A stretch of 64,000 nucleotides of DNA from Ixodes scapularis (taxonomy: Eukaryota; Arthropoda; Arachnida; Ixodida; Ixodidae): contig NW_024609879.1 in the NCBI RefSeq assembly GCF_016920785.2, positions 17,428,078-17,492,077 of the forward strand, in the 5' to 3' direction. The position numbers were made by a program, and so were the translations under genes. Shown in pieces: positions 53,762 to 62,880 of this stretch; position 1 is the stretch's first letter; each line of letters opens with the position of its first letter. The notes beneath the pieces are model-generated. The model saw only the letters and a program-made list of their open reading frames with translations, made no database searches and was not told where the DNA came from.

Positions 53762-56700
53762 CTATCGAGCGTAATACGGCTTCAGTCGCACGACGTGGAC
53801 GACTTCCGGTCGTGGTGGGCGGCGTGATGATGTTCTTGTTCCGTCGGGCATCACCTCGTAGTTCAGGTCCCCGAGTCGACGAAGCACTTTGTAAGGTCCA
53901 AAGTAACGTTTCAGGAGTTTCTCGCTGAGACCGCGGCGGCGAATCGGTGTCCACACCCACACCCTGTCTCCGGGCTGGAAGTGGACGTCCCGACGACGAA
54001 GGTTGTAGCGGCCAGTGTCGATACGTTGTTGGGCTTGAATCCGGAGTCTGGCGAGCTGACGGACTTCTTCTGCCCTTTGGGCAACCACCTGGGCGTCGTC
54101 GCTTGCTTCGACAGCCGGTTCGTGGGGTAACATAGCGTCCAGCATTGTCGTTACCTTGCGCCCATGCACCAGTTGAAAGGGTGTCACTCCGGTGGTTTCT
54201 TGTACGGCCGTGTTGTAGGCAAAGGTGACATACGGCAACACCTCGTCCCATGTCTTGTGCTCCACGTCGACGTACATGGAAATCATGTCGGCGATGGTCT
54301 TGTTGAGTCTTTCCGTCAGCCCGTTGGTCTGAGGGTGGTACGCCGTGGTGCGACGATGGCTGGTGTGGCTGAGACGAAGGACTTCTTGTGTCAGCTGGGC
54401 CATGAACGAGGATCCACGGTCTGAGATCAGGACTTCGGGAGCGCCGTGCCGGAGGACAATGGATTCAATGAAAAACTTGGCAACTTCCACAGCAGTTCCG
54501 AAAGGAAGGGCTTTCGTTTCGGCGTACCGCGTGAGATAATCTGTGGCGACGATGATCCAGCGATTTCCTGACGTCGACGGCGGAAAAGGGCCAAGTAGAT
54601 CCATTCCGATCTGCTGGAAAGGTGCCGTTGGCGGAGGAATTGACTGCAAGAGTCCGGCCGGCCTTGTTGGAGGTTTCTTTCGTCGCTGGCATTCATGGCA
54701 TGATCGTGCGTATAGGTGGACGGTTTTGGGGAGCTTGGGCCAGTAATACTTTTCACGAATACGGGCCAGTGTCCGGCTGTAACCAAGGTGTCCGGACGTC
54801 GGGTCGTCGTGGCAGGCTTGGAAGATCTCCTCTCGAAGGTCGGTTGGGATTACCAGCAGCCACGTGGAGTTGTTGTTGCCGAAGTTCTCTTTGTAGAGAA
54901 CTCCTTGTCTAATGGCGAAGGTCGGCAGGGCTCGTGAAAAAACGCGTGGTATGGCACTCCCACGCCCTTCCAGGTGCTCTATTAGTGCACGCAGCTCAGG
55001 ATCGTCTCGTTGACGTCGTGCCATGTCGTCGCTGTTCACTGCGCCCAGGAAACACTCGTCGTCATCGTCGTCGCTGCTGTCGGAGGGTGTTTCGACGGGA
55101 GCTCTGGACAGGCAGTCGGCGTCGCTGTGCTTGCGGCCCGACTTGTAGACTACGGTCATGTTGAACTCTTGTACTCGGAGACTCCATCGCGCAAGGCGTC
55201 CTGACGGGTCCTTGATTTTCGCAAGCCAGCAGAGCGAATGGTGGTCTGTGACTACACGGAACGGGCTTCCGTATAAGTACGGACGAAACTTCGTGATCGC
55301 CCAGACGACCGCAAGGCATTCTTTTTCAGTCGTGGAGTAATTTCGCTCCGCCTTGGACAATGTCCGACTTGCGTAGGCGATGACTCGCTCGGTGCCCTCT
55401 TGTACTTGAACCAGTACCGCGCCAAGTCCTGCGTTACTTGCGTCCGTGTGAATCTCGGTTTCCGCATCCTGGTCGAAATGTCCAAGAACAGGAGGCGCCT
55501 GCAGTCGTCGCTTCAGCTCGTCAAATGCCTGCTGCTGCTCCTCGGCCCATTCGAACTTCTCGGCGTCCTTCGTGAGGCTTGTGAGCGGTGCGGAAATCCT
55601 TGCGAAGTCTCGAACGAAGCGCCGATAGTAGGCACATAGCCCAAGGAACCTTCGCACGGCCTTCTTGTCCGTCGGCGCTGGAAATGCTGCGACGGCGCGA
55701 GTCTTCTCTGGGTCGGGGCGAACGCCTTCGTTACTGACCACGTGACCTAGGAACTTCAGCTCGTCATAGGCGAACCGACATTTTGACGGCTTCAGGGTGA
55801 GTCCGGCGGTTCGTATGGCTTGGAGAACAGCTTGTAGTCGTCGCAGGTGCTCGTCGAAGTTGCTGGAAAACACTACGACGTCGTCGAGGTAGACGAGACA
55901 GCTCTGCCACTTCAGTCCTGCCAGTACGGTGTCCATGACACGCTGGAAAGTTGCTGGCGCCGTGCACAGTCCGAAGGGCATCACCTTGAACTCGTACAGC
56001 CCATCCGGCGTGACGAAAGCTGTCTTCTCTCGGTCCCGTTCGTCGACTTCGATCTGCCAGTAGCCGCTCTTCAGGTCCATCGATGAAAAGTATCGGGAGT
56101 GGCGCAGCCGGTCTAACGTGTCGTCGATGCGGGGGAGTGGATAGACGTCTTTCTTCGTCACCGCGTTCAGTTGCCGGTAGTCCACGCAGAACCTAAGTGT
56201 TCCGTCCTTCTTCTTAACCAGTACGACTGGAGAGGCCCAGGGACTGCTTGAAGGTTGGATTATGTCGTCGTTCAGCATCTCTTGAACTTGCTCCTGGATC
56301 ACTTCCCTTTCTTTAGCGGAGACTCTGTACGGTGACCGATGCACAGGCCGCGCGTCGTCCTCGGTAACGATGCGGTGCTTCGCAACGGTGGTTTGGCGCA
56401 CCTTTGACGACGTGGCAAAGCAGTCGCGGTATTCGGTGAGGAGGTCACTGAGCTGTCGTCGTTTCAGGCCCAGAAGCTTAGGGTCAATGTCGAGCTGCGC
56501 TGGCGACGTACTGTGTTGCTGAGGTGGCGAGGATTCGTCAGTAATGGCGGCGATAGCGGCGGAGTTTCGGAGTTCCTCGACCTGGCCCACGGCTGTACCT
56601 TTTGTGAGGTGTTGCGCTTCATTTCGGAAGTTCGTCACGAGGACCACAGTGCGGCCATCCTGAAGTTCAGCAACTCCTCTTGCGACGCCTATTCCTCTTC

Positions 56701-57322
56701 CAAGAAGCAACGGGAGGCTTCCTTCGAGCAGAACTTCGCCGCAGAAAGCTTCGGTGATCCCGACGGGTACGAAAACACTCGACCGCGGCGGTAAGTTCAC
56801 GTGGCTTGCGAGGACTCGTACCGCAGACGACGTCGCTATGGGTTCCTCCGGTGGTGATACAGGTTTTCGTAGTGTTAACCGGTTTGCTCCGAGGTCGATG
56901 ACGGCGCCATACTCGCAGAGGAAGTCCATTCCGAGGATAACGTCCCTGGAACAGTCTTGCAGAACGACGAACTTCACAGGGCACGTCTCACCGTGGATCT
57001 CGACGCGAGCAGTGCATCGCCCGACTGGTGTGATGAGGTGCCCACCGGCGGTTCGTATTTGAGGGCCTTCCCACGGCGTTGTCACTTTTCGCAGGCGGCG
57101 AGAGAGCCTCCCACTCAAGACTGAGTAGTCTGCTCCGGTGTCCACGAGTGCCGATGCGTCGTGGCCGTCGATGATGACGTTTAGGTTGTTGGACACCGTT
57201 TCAGGAGCGTCGTTTCGGTCTCCGGTAGCGTTCGAGTGGGGGCCCTCCGACGTTCGTGGAGGATCTTGGCGTCGGTCGTCTTCGGCAACTCCACCTCCAG
57301 GGGTTGCCGCGCCTAGTTTCCC
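53762..57322 (-). CDS. Gypsy pol: protease, reverse transcriptase, RNase H, integrase
   Basis: The open frame runs from the frameshift site at 57322 to 53762; no ATG is needed because it continues gag by -1 slippage. Residues below count from the GTG at 57196. The protease has LVDTGADYS (18-26). Reverse transcriptase has CVDYRQLNAVTKKDVYPLP (338-356), FSSMDLKSGYWQI (370-382) and LVYLDDVVVF (434-443). RNase H has EIHTDASNAGLG (581-592). Integrase has the zinc-binding H-H-C-C region (796-836), then GMDLLGP (864-870), ISDRGSSF (924-931) and an LTERLNK glutamate (960-966). A GPY motif (KRYFGPYKVLRRLGDLNYEV) is at 1096-1115. It matures the virus-like particle, makes the cDNA and inserts it. No stop or missing catalytic residue was seen. 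Confidence 0.94.
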   Translation of the reverse strand, partial: GKLGAATPGGGVAEDDRRQDPPRTSEGPHSNATGDRNDAPETVSNNLNVIIDGHDASALVDTGADYSVLSGRLSRRLRKVTTPWEGPQIRTAGGHLITPVGRCTARVEIHGETCPVKFVVLQDCSRDVILGMDFLCEYGAVIDLGANRLTLRKPVSPPEEPIATSSAVRVLASHVNLPPRSSVFVPVGITEAFCGEVLLEGSLPLLLGRGIGVARGVAELQDGRTVVLVTNFRNEAQHLTKGTAVGQVEELRNSAAIAAITDESSPPQQHSTSPAQLDIDPKLLGLKRRQLSDLLTEYRDCFATSSKVRQTTVAKHRIVTEDDARPVHRSPYRVSAKEREVIQEQVQEMLNDDIIQPSSSPWASPVVLVKKKDGTLRFCVDYRQLNAVTKKDVYPLPRIDDTLDRLRHSRYFSSMDLKSGYWQIEVDERDREKTAFVTPDGLYEFKVMPFGLCTAPATFQRVMDTVLAGLKWQSCLVYLDDVVVFSSNFDEHLRRLQAVLQAIRTAGLTLKPSKCRFAYDELKFLGHVVSNEGVRPDPEKTRAVAAFPAPTDKKAVRRFLGLCAYYRRFVRDFARISAPLTSLTKDAEKFEWAEEQQQAFDELKRRLQAPPVLGHFDQDAETEIHTDASNAGLGAVLVQVQEGTERVIAYASRTLSKAERNYSTTEKECLAVVWAITKFRPYLYGSPFRVVTDHHSLCWLAKIKDPSGRLARWSLRVQEFNMTVVYKSGRKHSDADCLSRAPVETPSDSSDDDDDECFLGAVNSDDMARRQRDDPELRALIEHLEGRGSAIPRVFSRALPTFAIRQGVLYKENFGNNNSTWLLVIPTDLREEIFQACHDDPTSGHLGYSRTLARIREKYYWPKLPKTVHLYARSCHECQRRKKPPTRPAGLLQSIPPPTAPFQQIGMDLLGPFPPSTSGNRWIIVATDYLTRYAETKALPFGTAVEVAKFFIESIVLRHGAPEVLISDRGSSFMAQLTQEVLRLSHTSHRRTTAYHPQTNGLTERLNKTIADMISMYVDVEHKTWDEVLPYVTFAYNTAVQETTGVTPFQLVHGRKVTTMLDAMLPHEPAVEASDDAQVVAQRAEEVRQLARLRIQAQQRIDTGRYNLRRRDVHFQPGDRVWVWTPIRRRGLSEKLLKRYFGPYKVLRRLGDLNYEVMPDGTRTSSRRPPRPEVVHVVRLKPYYAR

Positions 57323-58707
57323 CGGCGTGGAGCGAGGGGCGACAGGCTTTCACGTCGGGGTCGGTGCATCGGCGAAGCTGGACGTCGTGGTGAAGGCGAT
57401 CGGAACTCTCGGCGGGACGCAGGCTCGGGGGACTGGGGTCGTCGCAAGTACTCGTCGATCTCCCGAGGGCGTTCACCATACCTGGGGCGCGGGTCGCTTG
57501 GGTGGAATCCGCGCAGCCCGAGTCGTCGGTATGGGCATCGGCGGTACACATGATCAGCTTCCCCGCAGTGGTAACACAGCGGGCGTCGGTCGGCCGTCCT
57601 CCAGACGTCTGTCTTCCTCGGCGCAGGTCGGTCTGGGTGAACGTGCGCCTGATGTTCCTGTCGTCGGGGATACTGCGGCGTTGGGGCGTCTCTTCGGGAT
57701 GGCGCTGCGGCTTGGCTGGGAGCTTGCGGCGGTCGTCGGGCTATGGCAGCGTAGCTCAACGTCGGTTCCTCTGGCGTCGTCATGTTGATCGGAACCTCAG
57801 GTTGGAAGGCCCGGTGAACTTCATCTCGCACGACCTCGGCGAGCGACAGGGAGGACGGGCGATCCATAGCGGGGAGCATCTTGCGGATTTCTTCCCGGAC
57901 GACTTCCCGGATAATTTCGCGGATGTCCGTGCCGGGAGCGTTCTCGCCGCCAAGCAGCGCGGTTGCAGCGACACTTGGATGTCGCTGGTAGTGGGAAGCG
58001 CGCGCTTGGAGGGCGCGCTCGATGTTTGTCGCCTCGGTGACGAAGGCTTCGACGGTGCCCGGCGGGTTGCGCACGAGGCCTCCAAAGATGTCGTCTCTCA
58101 CCCCGCGCATGAGGACCCGCAGCTTCTTGTCGTCTGTGGCTCGTGGGTCGGCACGGGCGCTCAGGCGGAGGACATCTTCTACGAAGCTTGTGACGCTTTC
58201 GTCGGGGCCCTGCGTTCGAATTCGGAGGAGATCTTCTGCCTTCTCCCGTCGGTGTAGGGTGGCGAACGTCCGCTGCAACTCGGCCACACAGATGTCCCAC
58301 GACGTAAGCGAAGCCTCGTGATTCTCGAACCAATGCCTCGCAGTACCCTCCAGCGAAAAGTAGAGGTTCTGGAGGCACTGCTCCGCACTCCATCCGTTGT
58401 GCCGCGCCACACGCTCGTAGTGCTTGATCCAGTCTTCGACATCCTCATGGATCTCACCGTGGAAGGGAGTCGGCGTACGGGGAGCGGCGGGCAGGTAGAC
58501 GACGGCAGGAGCGGCGGGGGTCGGCGACTGGTCGGCCATCGTCGGCTTCGTTGGCTGCTTGGTCCTGGGCGGCAGAAGTCCGAATTCCGGGTGTAGGCCT
58601 TGAGTGCGACGACTGAACCGGATCTCGGTAGTGCCTTCGTCGGTTCTTCGTGGGCTTGGCGTCGGACTTGCACTGCGAACCCTCGGAGGGGAACGCTGCA
58701 CGGGCAT
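57313..58707 (-). CDS. Gypsy gag
   Basis: 464 residues from the ATG at 58707, uninterrupted. The N-terminus is basic and Pro/Ser-rich. A capsid-type retrotransposon gag domain spans about 80-235 (FHGEIHEDVEDWIKHYERV, SLEGTARHWFENHE). A nucleocapsid CCHC knuckle CYHCGEADHVYRRC is at 378-391, in an Arg/Pro-rich tail. Gag builds the particle that packages element RNA. The start codon lies only 25 nt inside the 5' LTR boundary, so the untranslated leader between LTR and gag is very short. Translation ends at TAG just after the slippery heptamer; a fraction of ribosomes is expected to shift into pol. Confidence 0.92.
   Translation of the reverse strand: MPVQRSPPRVRSASPTPSPRRTDEGTTEIRFSRRTQGLHPEFGLLPPRTKQPTKPTMADQSPTPAAPAVVYLPAAPRTPTPFHGEIHEDVEDWIKHYERVARHNGWSAEQCLQNLYFSLEGTARHWFENHEASLTSWDICVAELQRTFATLHRREKAEDLLRIRTQGPDESVTSFVEDVLRLSARADPRATDDKKLRVLMRGVRDDIFGGLVRNPPGTVEAFVTEATNIERALQARASHYQRHPSVAATALLGGENAPGTDIREIIREVVREEIRKMLPAMDRPSSLSLAEVVRDEVHRAFQPEVPINMTTPEEPTLSYAAIARRPPQAPSQAAAPSRRDAPTPQYPRRQEHQAHVHPDRPAPRKTDVWRTADRRPLCYHCGEADHVYRRCPYRRLGLRGFHPSDPRPRYGERPREIDEYLRRPQSPEPASRREFRSPSPRRPASPMHRPRRESLSPLAPRRGN
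57316..57322 (-). promoter_or_regulatory. -1 ribosomal frameshift heptamer GGGAAAC
   Basis: On the minus strand G GGA AAC lies in the gag zero frame directly before TAG (57315-57313). It fits the X XXY YYZ rule. Slipping by -1 gives GGG AAA CTA, and that frame is open all the way into pol. I did not identify a defined downstream pseudoknot; the following sequence is GC-rich. Confidence 0.85.
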
Positions 58708-58710
58708 GCG

Positions 58711-58729
58711 TTACCCCGCACCTCCACCA
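58711..58729 (-). other. Primer-binding-site-like sequence
   Basis: TGGTGGAGGTGCGGGGTAA begins three bases inside the 5' LTR end, with the TGG expected of complementarity to a tRNA 3' CCA. I could not match it to a specific tRNA. Confidence 0.55.
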
Positions 58730-58732
58730 ATA

Positions 58733-59149
58733 TCTCACGGGTGGTGACCAAAAACAATAGATGAACAGGAAGAAATAAATGTTTAATGTGGCGAACTTGT
58801 GCCAAAAATAAAAGAGTACAAAAGATAATAACAAAGCGTCGCGGGCGTCGAAGTCGGCGAAACCGCAGGATCGAGCGCTGGGGCGAGACTCACTGTGGCT
58901 CGCCACGCGGAGCCCCTTATGTACATGAGTGGTCTTCTGGAATAATCGGCGCAGAAACTTCGACGCGTAGAACATTCGGGCCTGGAACAAGCAACATGAT
59001 TCTCGAATTCTCCAGAACACTAAATTGCAGGAATAAACAAAAGACACGTCACTCCCAGGATTCGAACCCTAGCTTTTCGCGTGGGAGGCAAGCGCGATAA
59101 CCGTTAGGCCACGCGCGCGCTGCCTAGTTGGCCAGCTGCGCGCGCGGCA
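58733..59149 (-). repeat. 5' LTR
   Basis: 417 bp, starting TGCCGCGCGC on the minus strand and ending GTGAGA; the 3' LTR copy ends GTGACA, so one terminal base has changed. It contains tRNA-like boxes near its start and a T-rich segment with AATAAA-poor context near its end. It carries the element's promoter by analogy with other LTR elements. It is flanked outside by ATAT. Confidence 0.93.
59058..59111 (-). other. tRNA-like A and B boxes in the 5' LTR
   Basis: TGGCCTAACGG (59101-59111) is a good A box and GGTTCGAATCC (59058-59068) a perfect B box, at tRNA-like spacing. The segment between, GCCTCCCACGCG, is close to the anticodon arm of glycine tRNAs (CCC). Acceptor arms do not pair (GCGCGCG against GTGACGTG) and the T stem has mismatches, so it is not a functional tRNA. 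The boxes could still recruit TFIIIC. Confidence 0.7.
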
Positions 59150-59153
59150 ATAT

Positions 59154-59568
59154 GGCGATTTAATCAATACATAGAAATAGAGCTGCCAGTTTTTTTATTC
59201 ACAAATATTCGTTTTGGGATACTAACAAAATAAAAAAAAAAAAACATTATTCTTGAACCGTTTTGAACCGGTTACCGTTATATTTTTCCGGTTCGGTTCC
59301 GATTCAGTTTCAAAATGGCGGCGAAGTTTTGGGTTCAGTTCTGGTTCGACTAAAACTTACGGTTCGGTTCCGGTTCGACACCCTGTATTTGTGATCTCTA
59401 GTGGAGCTTCTACAAAAAATAATAAGAAAAGCTTACTATTGAGTGGTATAAAACTTTGAATGCAGATAGTGTAGCTAGTTGTTCTTTAAACTTCGGAGCC
59501 AGACCAGAATTGCGTCACAAAATAATTTGATTTCCAACGGACACAGCTCATAGAAAACGCAAAAAAGC
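59154..59568. repeat. GGTTCGGTTCC-type degenerate tandem repeat region
   Basis: Between about 59255 and 59382 the words GAACCGG, GGTTCGGTTCC and GGTTCGAC recur in a degenerate array. The rest of the stretch shows nothing recognisable. Confidence 0.55.
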
Positions 59569-59641
59569 TACCCTCGGTGGGATTCGAACCCACAATCCCC
59601 GGTTTAGGAGACCGATGCCTTATCCGTTAGGCCACGAGGGC
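59569..59641 (-). tRNA. tRNA-Arg(CCT)
   Basis: A 73-nt cloverleaf on the minus strand. The acceptor is GCCCTCG/CGAGGGT, with the G-U first pair also found in known animal tRNA-Arg(CCT), and discriminator A. The A box is TGGCCTAACGG. The anticodon stem TCGGT/ACCGG encloses loop CTCCTAA, anticodon CCT, decoding AGG. The T-arm is GTGGG-TTCGAAT-CCCAC with an intact B box. There is no intron. A run of six T follows within a few bases (59560-59566 read inverted), a good Pol III terminator. Likely functional. Confidence 0.94.
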
Positions 59642-59866
59642 GCTGAGAGTCTGCAACCGTGCCTTGGCATCAACTACTCAGGTTTTCTTTTTTTTCTTTT
59701 TTTTTTATTATGCTACGTTGTATTTTATGCTGTGTTTGGCCATCAGAAACTTTTTACATTTGATTCCATCCTACTATATTATGAGTTTCGGCAGCAGGGT
59801 GCTGACGACAACAGAATAACAACATCGTGAACACCCGAGACGATGTTGTAAGTTCATCAGCCCACA
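59642..59866. other. No gene recognised
   Basis: T-rich stretch near 59690-59707; nothing else. Confidence 0.5.
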
Positions 59867-60174
59867 CTCTAAAAAAAAGCCCGTGAGTCTGCTTTCCCGC
59901 ACAACACCGTGAGAGCCAATCACCGCAACTTACGGAGGCAGCTCAGCGAATGACAATGCTGAAACATATGTTTACACCAAAAAACGCAGTCTGAATTGTG
60001 ACATGAAGCAATGCACGCGTGACGTTTTGCATTGCTTAATGTCACAACTCAGACTGCGTATTTTGTCTAAACATATGCTTTGGCATTGTCATTTGCTGAG
60101 CTGCCTCCGTAGGTTACGGTGATTGGCTCTCCGTGTTATGTGCGTGAAAGTAGACGCACAAACATTTTTTAGAG
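59867..60174. mobile_element. Foldback MITE, about 308 bp
   Basis: Two arms of about 150 bp are inverted copies, meeting near 60020. Shared words include CTCTAAAAAA at the ends, GAGAGCCAATCACCG, TACGGAGGCAGCTCAGC, GACAATGC and GCAGTCTGA. The arms are about 90% alike by eye. No coding capacity. A target duplication could not be settled. Confidence 0.75.
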
Positions 60175-61089
60175 AGCACGTCCATCTTCACCGCTATTTC
60201 TAGAATCTAGAATCATAAGCTTATCTTTTTTATGTTCGTCTATGTTTTTGTCTTTTTCTTAGAAATGTATTTTAATCAAATCTAATTGGGGATTTCTGCC
60301 GCGTCGCCGTCGCCGACCCGTGCCGTCGTCGGCCAAATATAGGGTGCTAACGTCTTGCTAAGTTTAGCGGCGCGACACAGTGAGTCTCGTGGTAGCATAG
60401 CTGGCGTCACTCTTCGTCGAATGGTCAGGTGGCTGGTGGCACTACCGGTCACGTGACTACGTGAAGTGCCCTAGGCCATGCCAGGACACGTGACATCGAA
60501 GTGTGACGTCGTGCCGTTATTTTACATCACGGCGTCACATGATTCATGGTGCGAAGTCGCGGTGCCCCGTGACGTCACGATGTCGACAACGTTACTTGAT
60601 CTAGTAACGTTGGGTGCCAGGCCGGGGTCCAACGTCACGCCGCGCGACCGCTTCGCGTCATGTCAGGTGAAGTAACACCCTGTCACGTGACGTGACCGCG
60701 CGTCAGAGATCGTAGACTGAACGTCTACGATCTCTGCTACAGACGATTCCACAAGACTACGGCCATGATTGCAAGGCCAGTCTACCCTGTGCAAGCGCAC
60801 CTCATCCAAACCCTTCGCTATGATATCACAGCCTGGCTGTTTCCTTAATTCCCGGAAATTAGGAAATAATATAAATCATTGTTTGTCGCATTTTCGTGTC
60901 CACCAGTCCCATTAGTATATTTGTTTTTCACGATGTCATTCCGGCAGGCTGTTTTGGCCTGAATTCATATCCCAACCGTACCAGCTCTCCTTCGAGAACG
61001 GTGTGGGGTTCGGGGTTGCTGAACACAACTCCATTTTCGTGGGCTTGGCATTTCGCAAATTTCGCGAAGTCTCCATCGGTTCTGATTAG
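60175..61089. other. No gene; TGACGTCA/CACGTG-rich cluster at 60440-60703
   Basis: The cluster repeats GTGACGTC, CACGTGAC and GGTCACGTGAC words as at 34.0 and 48.1 kb. The rest holds no recognised feature. Confidence 0.5.
60704..60736. repeat. Perfect 14-bp stem hairpin
   Basis: CAGAGATCGTAGAC, spacer TGAAC, then GTCTACGATCTCTG. It closes the TGACGT-rich cluster. No T run follows, so it does not look like a terminator. Confidence 0.85.
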
Positions 61090-62880
61090 TTCCTATCTCA
61101 AATATTCTAGTGAAGATACTGTATCTAAAATATTTTTTAAGTATCTTGGTATCTTGCAAATACCTTTGATCGAGAGTATTTGATACTGTATTTTAATTAC
61201 ATTTCTGAGTATCTTATACTCATTATCTCAAAGACTTTTTTGACATTCCACCATTTTTCCAGTTTTTCAGTATGAAGCGCTGTGAAGTGTCGTGGGCGTG
61301 GCACGGGCAAACTTGAACACTCTTTTGAGCAACCAAATCTTGTTGCTAGCTCCGATAAGCTCCGATGACTTAGATTGACCTCGTGAGAACATCTCTTCGT
61401 GCCGGGTGTAACTCATATTTCACACGACAATTTGTACAATAAAGGTTTTCCCCTTCGCCCTCCTAAAGCCCTTTTTTTTGGAAAAGTTTCCCGCAAAAAT
61501 CCTCAAACAAAAGGGGTGGTTTTACGGAAGTAAAAATTGCTACACTTAGGCGCAACACAGAACGGGAAACGACTCGCAACAATGCAGACTTCATTGACAA
61601 GAAAATAACAAATAGAAGAAAATGAAAAGTGGGCACAAAGAGAAGACACTTTTTTGTTGTTGTATATTTGACAAAATGTCGAGCTTTTTTTTTGTTTCTT
61701 TTCTTTTTGCCGTCAGTCTGGCACTTATTGCTCTCGCAAACACTGCCTGTAAGCGAACATTGATAAGCAGAGACCATGACAGAAAACTAACTACAAGCAG
61801 GGTAACCTCTCAAAATGCCAACAACGCGTCTCCCAACGTTGAGTGCCTTTTTGAACGCAGTCTACTTGGAGAAGGTGCAACGAGTGCCGTGGCTATTATC
61901 CGGGATATCTCTGTTATCTATTCACTCATTTCCGTATCCTAAGTTCGTTTATAGTGAACTCCCCATATAGAGAATATGGATTGTAGTTAAACGATGCGTC
62001 TAAGGTCTGCCGCAGGGCGTGATATTCAGCGATATCACTATTCCTAACTTTCAGCGATGGTGGTACAACGGTGTGAGAATCGCGCTCCCTAGCTGCTGGA
62101 TGATCGTCTTCATAAGAAAGGTGCTTGCCTACATCTTCCTCGCTCGGAAAATATAAACTAAGGCTGCTCGTATAAACCAAAACTAGATTTAATTACGCGT
62201 CGCAGACCCCGCCTCTTACTGCTGTTCTACGACGGTCATCAAAATGAAACCCATTTCGATAGGCACCAGCGCGCCTCTTATAGGTCGTTAAAGTTGCGAA
62301 TAGCTAAAGCGACCTATTTTTTTTTTTTGTTCCAGAAATGTTTTGTAACATGTATCAGTGGTATTCTGCTCCGTATGCTTTGACTGCATAAAAAAACCTA
62401 AGATGTTTTTTTCCGTTTTGTGTTGTTGCCTATGCTAATAAACCATATTTCGGCAACTGTATATCTGTGTTTGTCACTGCCGTCGGTACGAGTTACACAA
62501 TGCGGAAACATCTTCAAAAGCAATTGCATTACATTTCTAAGTATTTCTACTCTACTCAAATTCGTTACAGTCATAGTATCTTCAGTAGTATTTCGAACAC
62601 TTTATGAAGCAGGTATTTAGTAACTTAAATACTGTAAACGACTTAATTTTCACGAGGACATAATTTTCGCGAATTGCTGCAATTCCCAAAAAATAAGTCC
62701 TGCCAACAATTGCAGTAAAATGTGAACACATTGAAATCTATATTGAGGTCCCAGCGCGGCGCGAAAATTATAACCCGCGAATTATTACAAAACTTCAGCT
62801 TTGGCCTAAATCGCGAAATATTGAGCCCGCGAAAAATAAGTCGTTTACAGTACTTTTATTGAGTATTTGATCCAACACTG
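61090..62880. mobile_element. Possible hAT-type remnant with AGTATTT-rich ends
   Basis: The left (61090-61230) and right (62510-62630, 62853-62880) parts are rich in AAGTATCT, GTATTTGA and TACTGTA words. The right end TCCAACACTG is the inverse of CAGTGTTGGA, a common hAT terminus. A matching left terminus and an 8-bp duplication were not found, so the left boundary is a guess. A TA-flanked MITE interrupts the right part. Confidence 0.4.
62632..62850. mobile_element. TA-flanked MITE, 219 bp (Tc1/mariner-like)
   Basis: Ends CTGTAAACGACTTA and TAAGTCGTTTACAG are perfect inverted repeats and continue imperfectly (TTTTCACG against CGCGAAAA). TA flanks at 62630-62631 and 62851-62852. Inside, TTTTCGCG and CGCGAAA words recur. 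Non-coding. Confidence 0.85.

Larger units (their letters stand above)
48368..59149 (-). mobile_element. Full-length Ty3/Gypsy LTR retrotransposon with nested LINE
   Basis: Minus-strand element: 5' LTR 58733-59149, primer-binding-site-like sequence, gag, pol, polypurine tract, and a 3' LTR (48368-48751 and 53602-53648) split by a LINE. The flanking duplication is ATAT at 48364-48367 and 59150-59153. Without the LINE the element is about 5.9 kb. LTRs show only a handful of differences over 417 bp, and gag and pol are uninterrupted, so the insertion is recent. No envelope-like frame follows pol. Gag-pol order protease, RT, RNase H, integrase with a GPY motif places it in Metaviridae (Ty3/Gypsy). 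Confidence 0.95.

Noticed and set aside
57138..58257. 216- and 251-codon plus-strand frames
   Set aside because: Antisense shadows of Gypsy gag and the start of pol.
59053..59118. Functional tRNA-Gly in the LTR
   Set aside because: Acceptor arms do not pair, the T stem has mismatches and the anticodon loop differs between the two LTRs.
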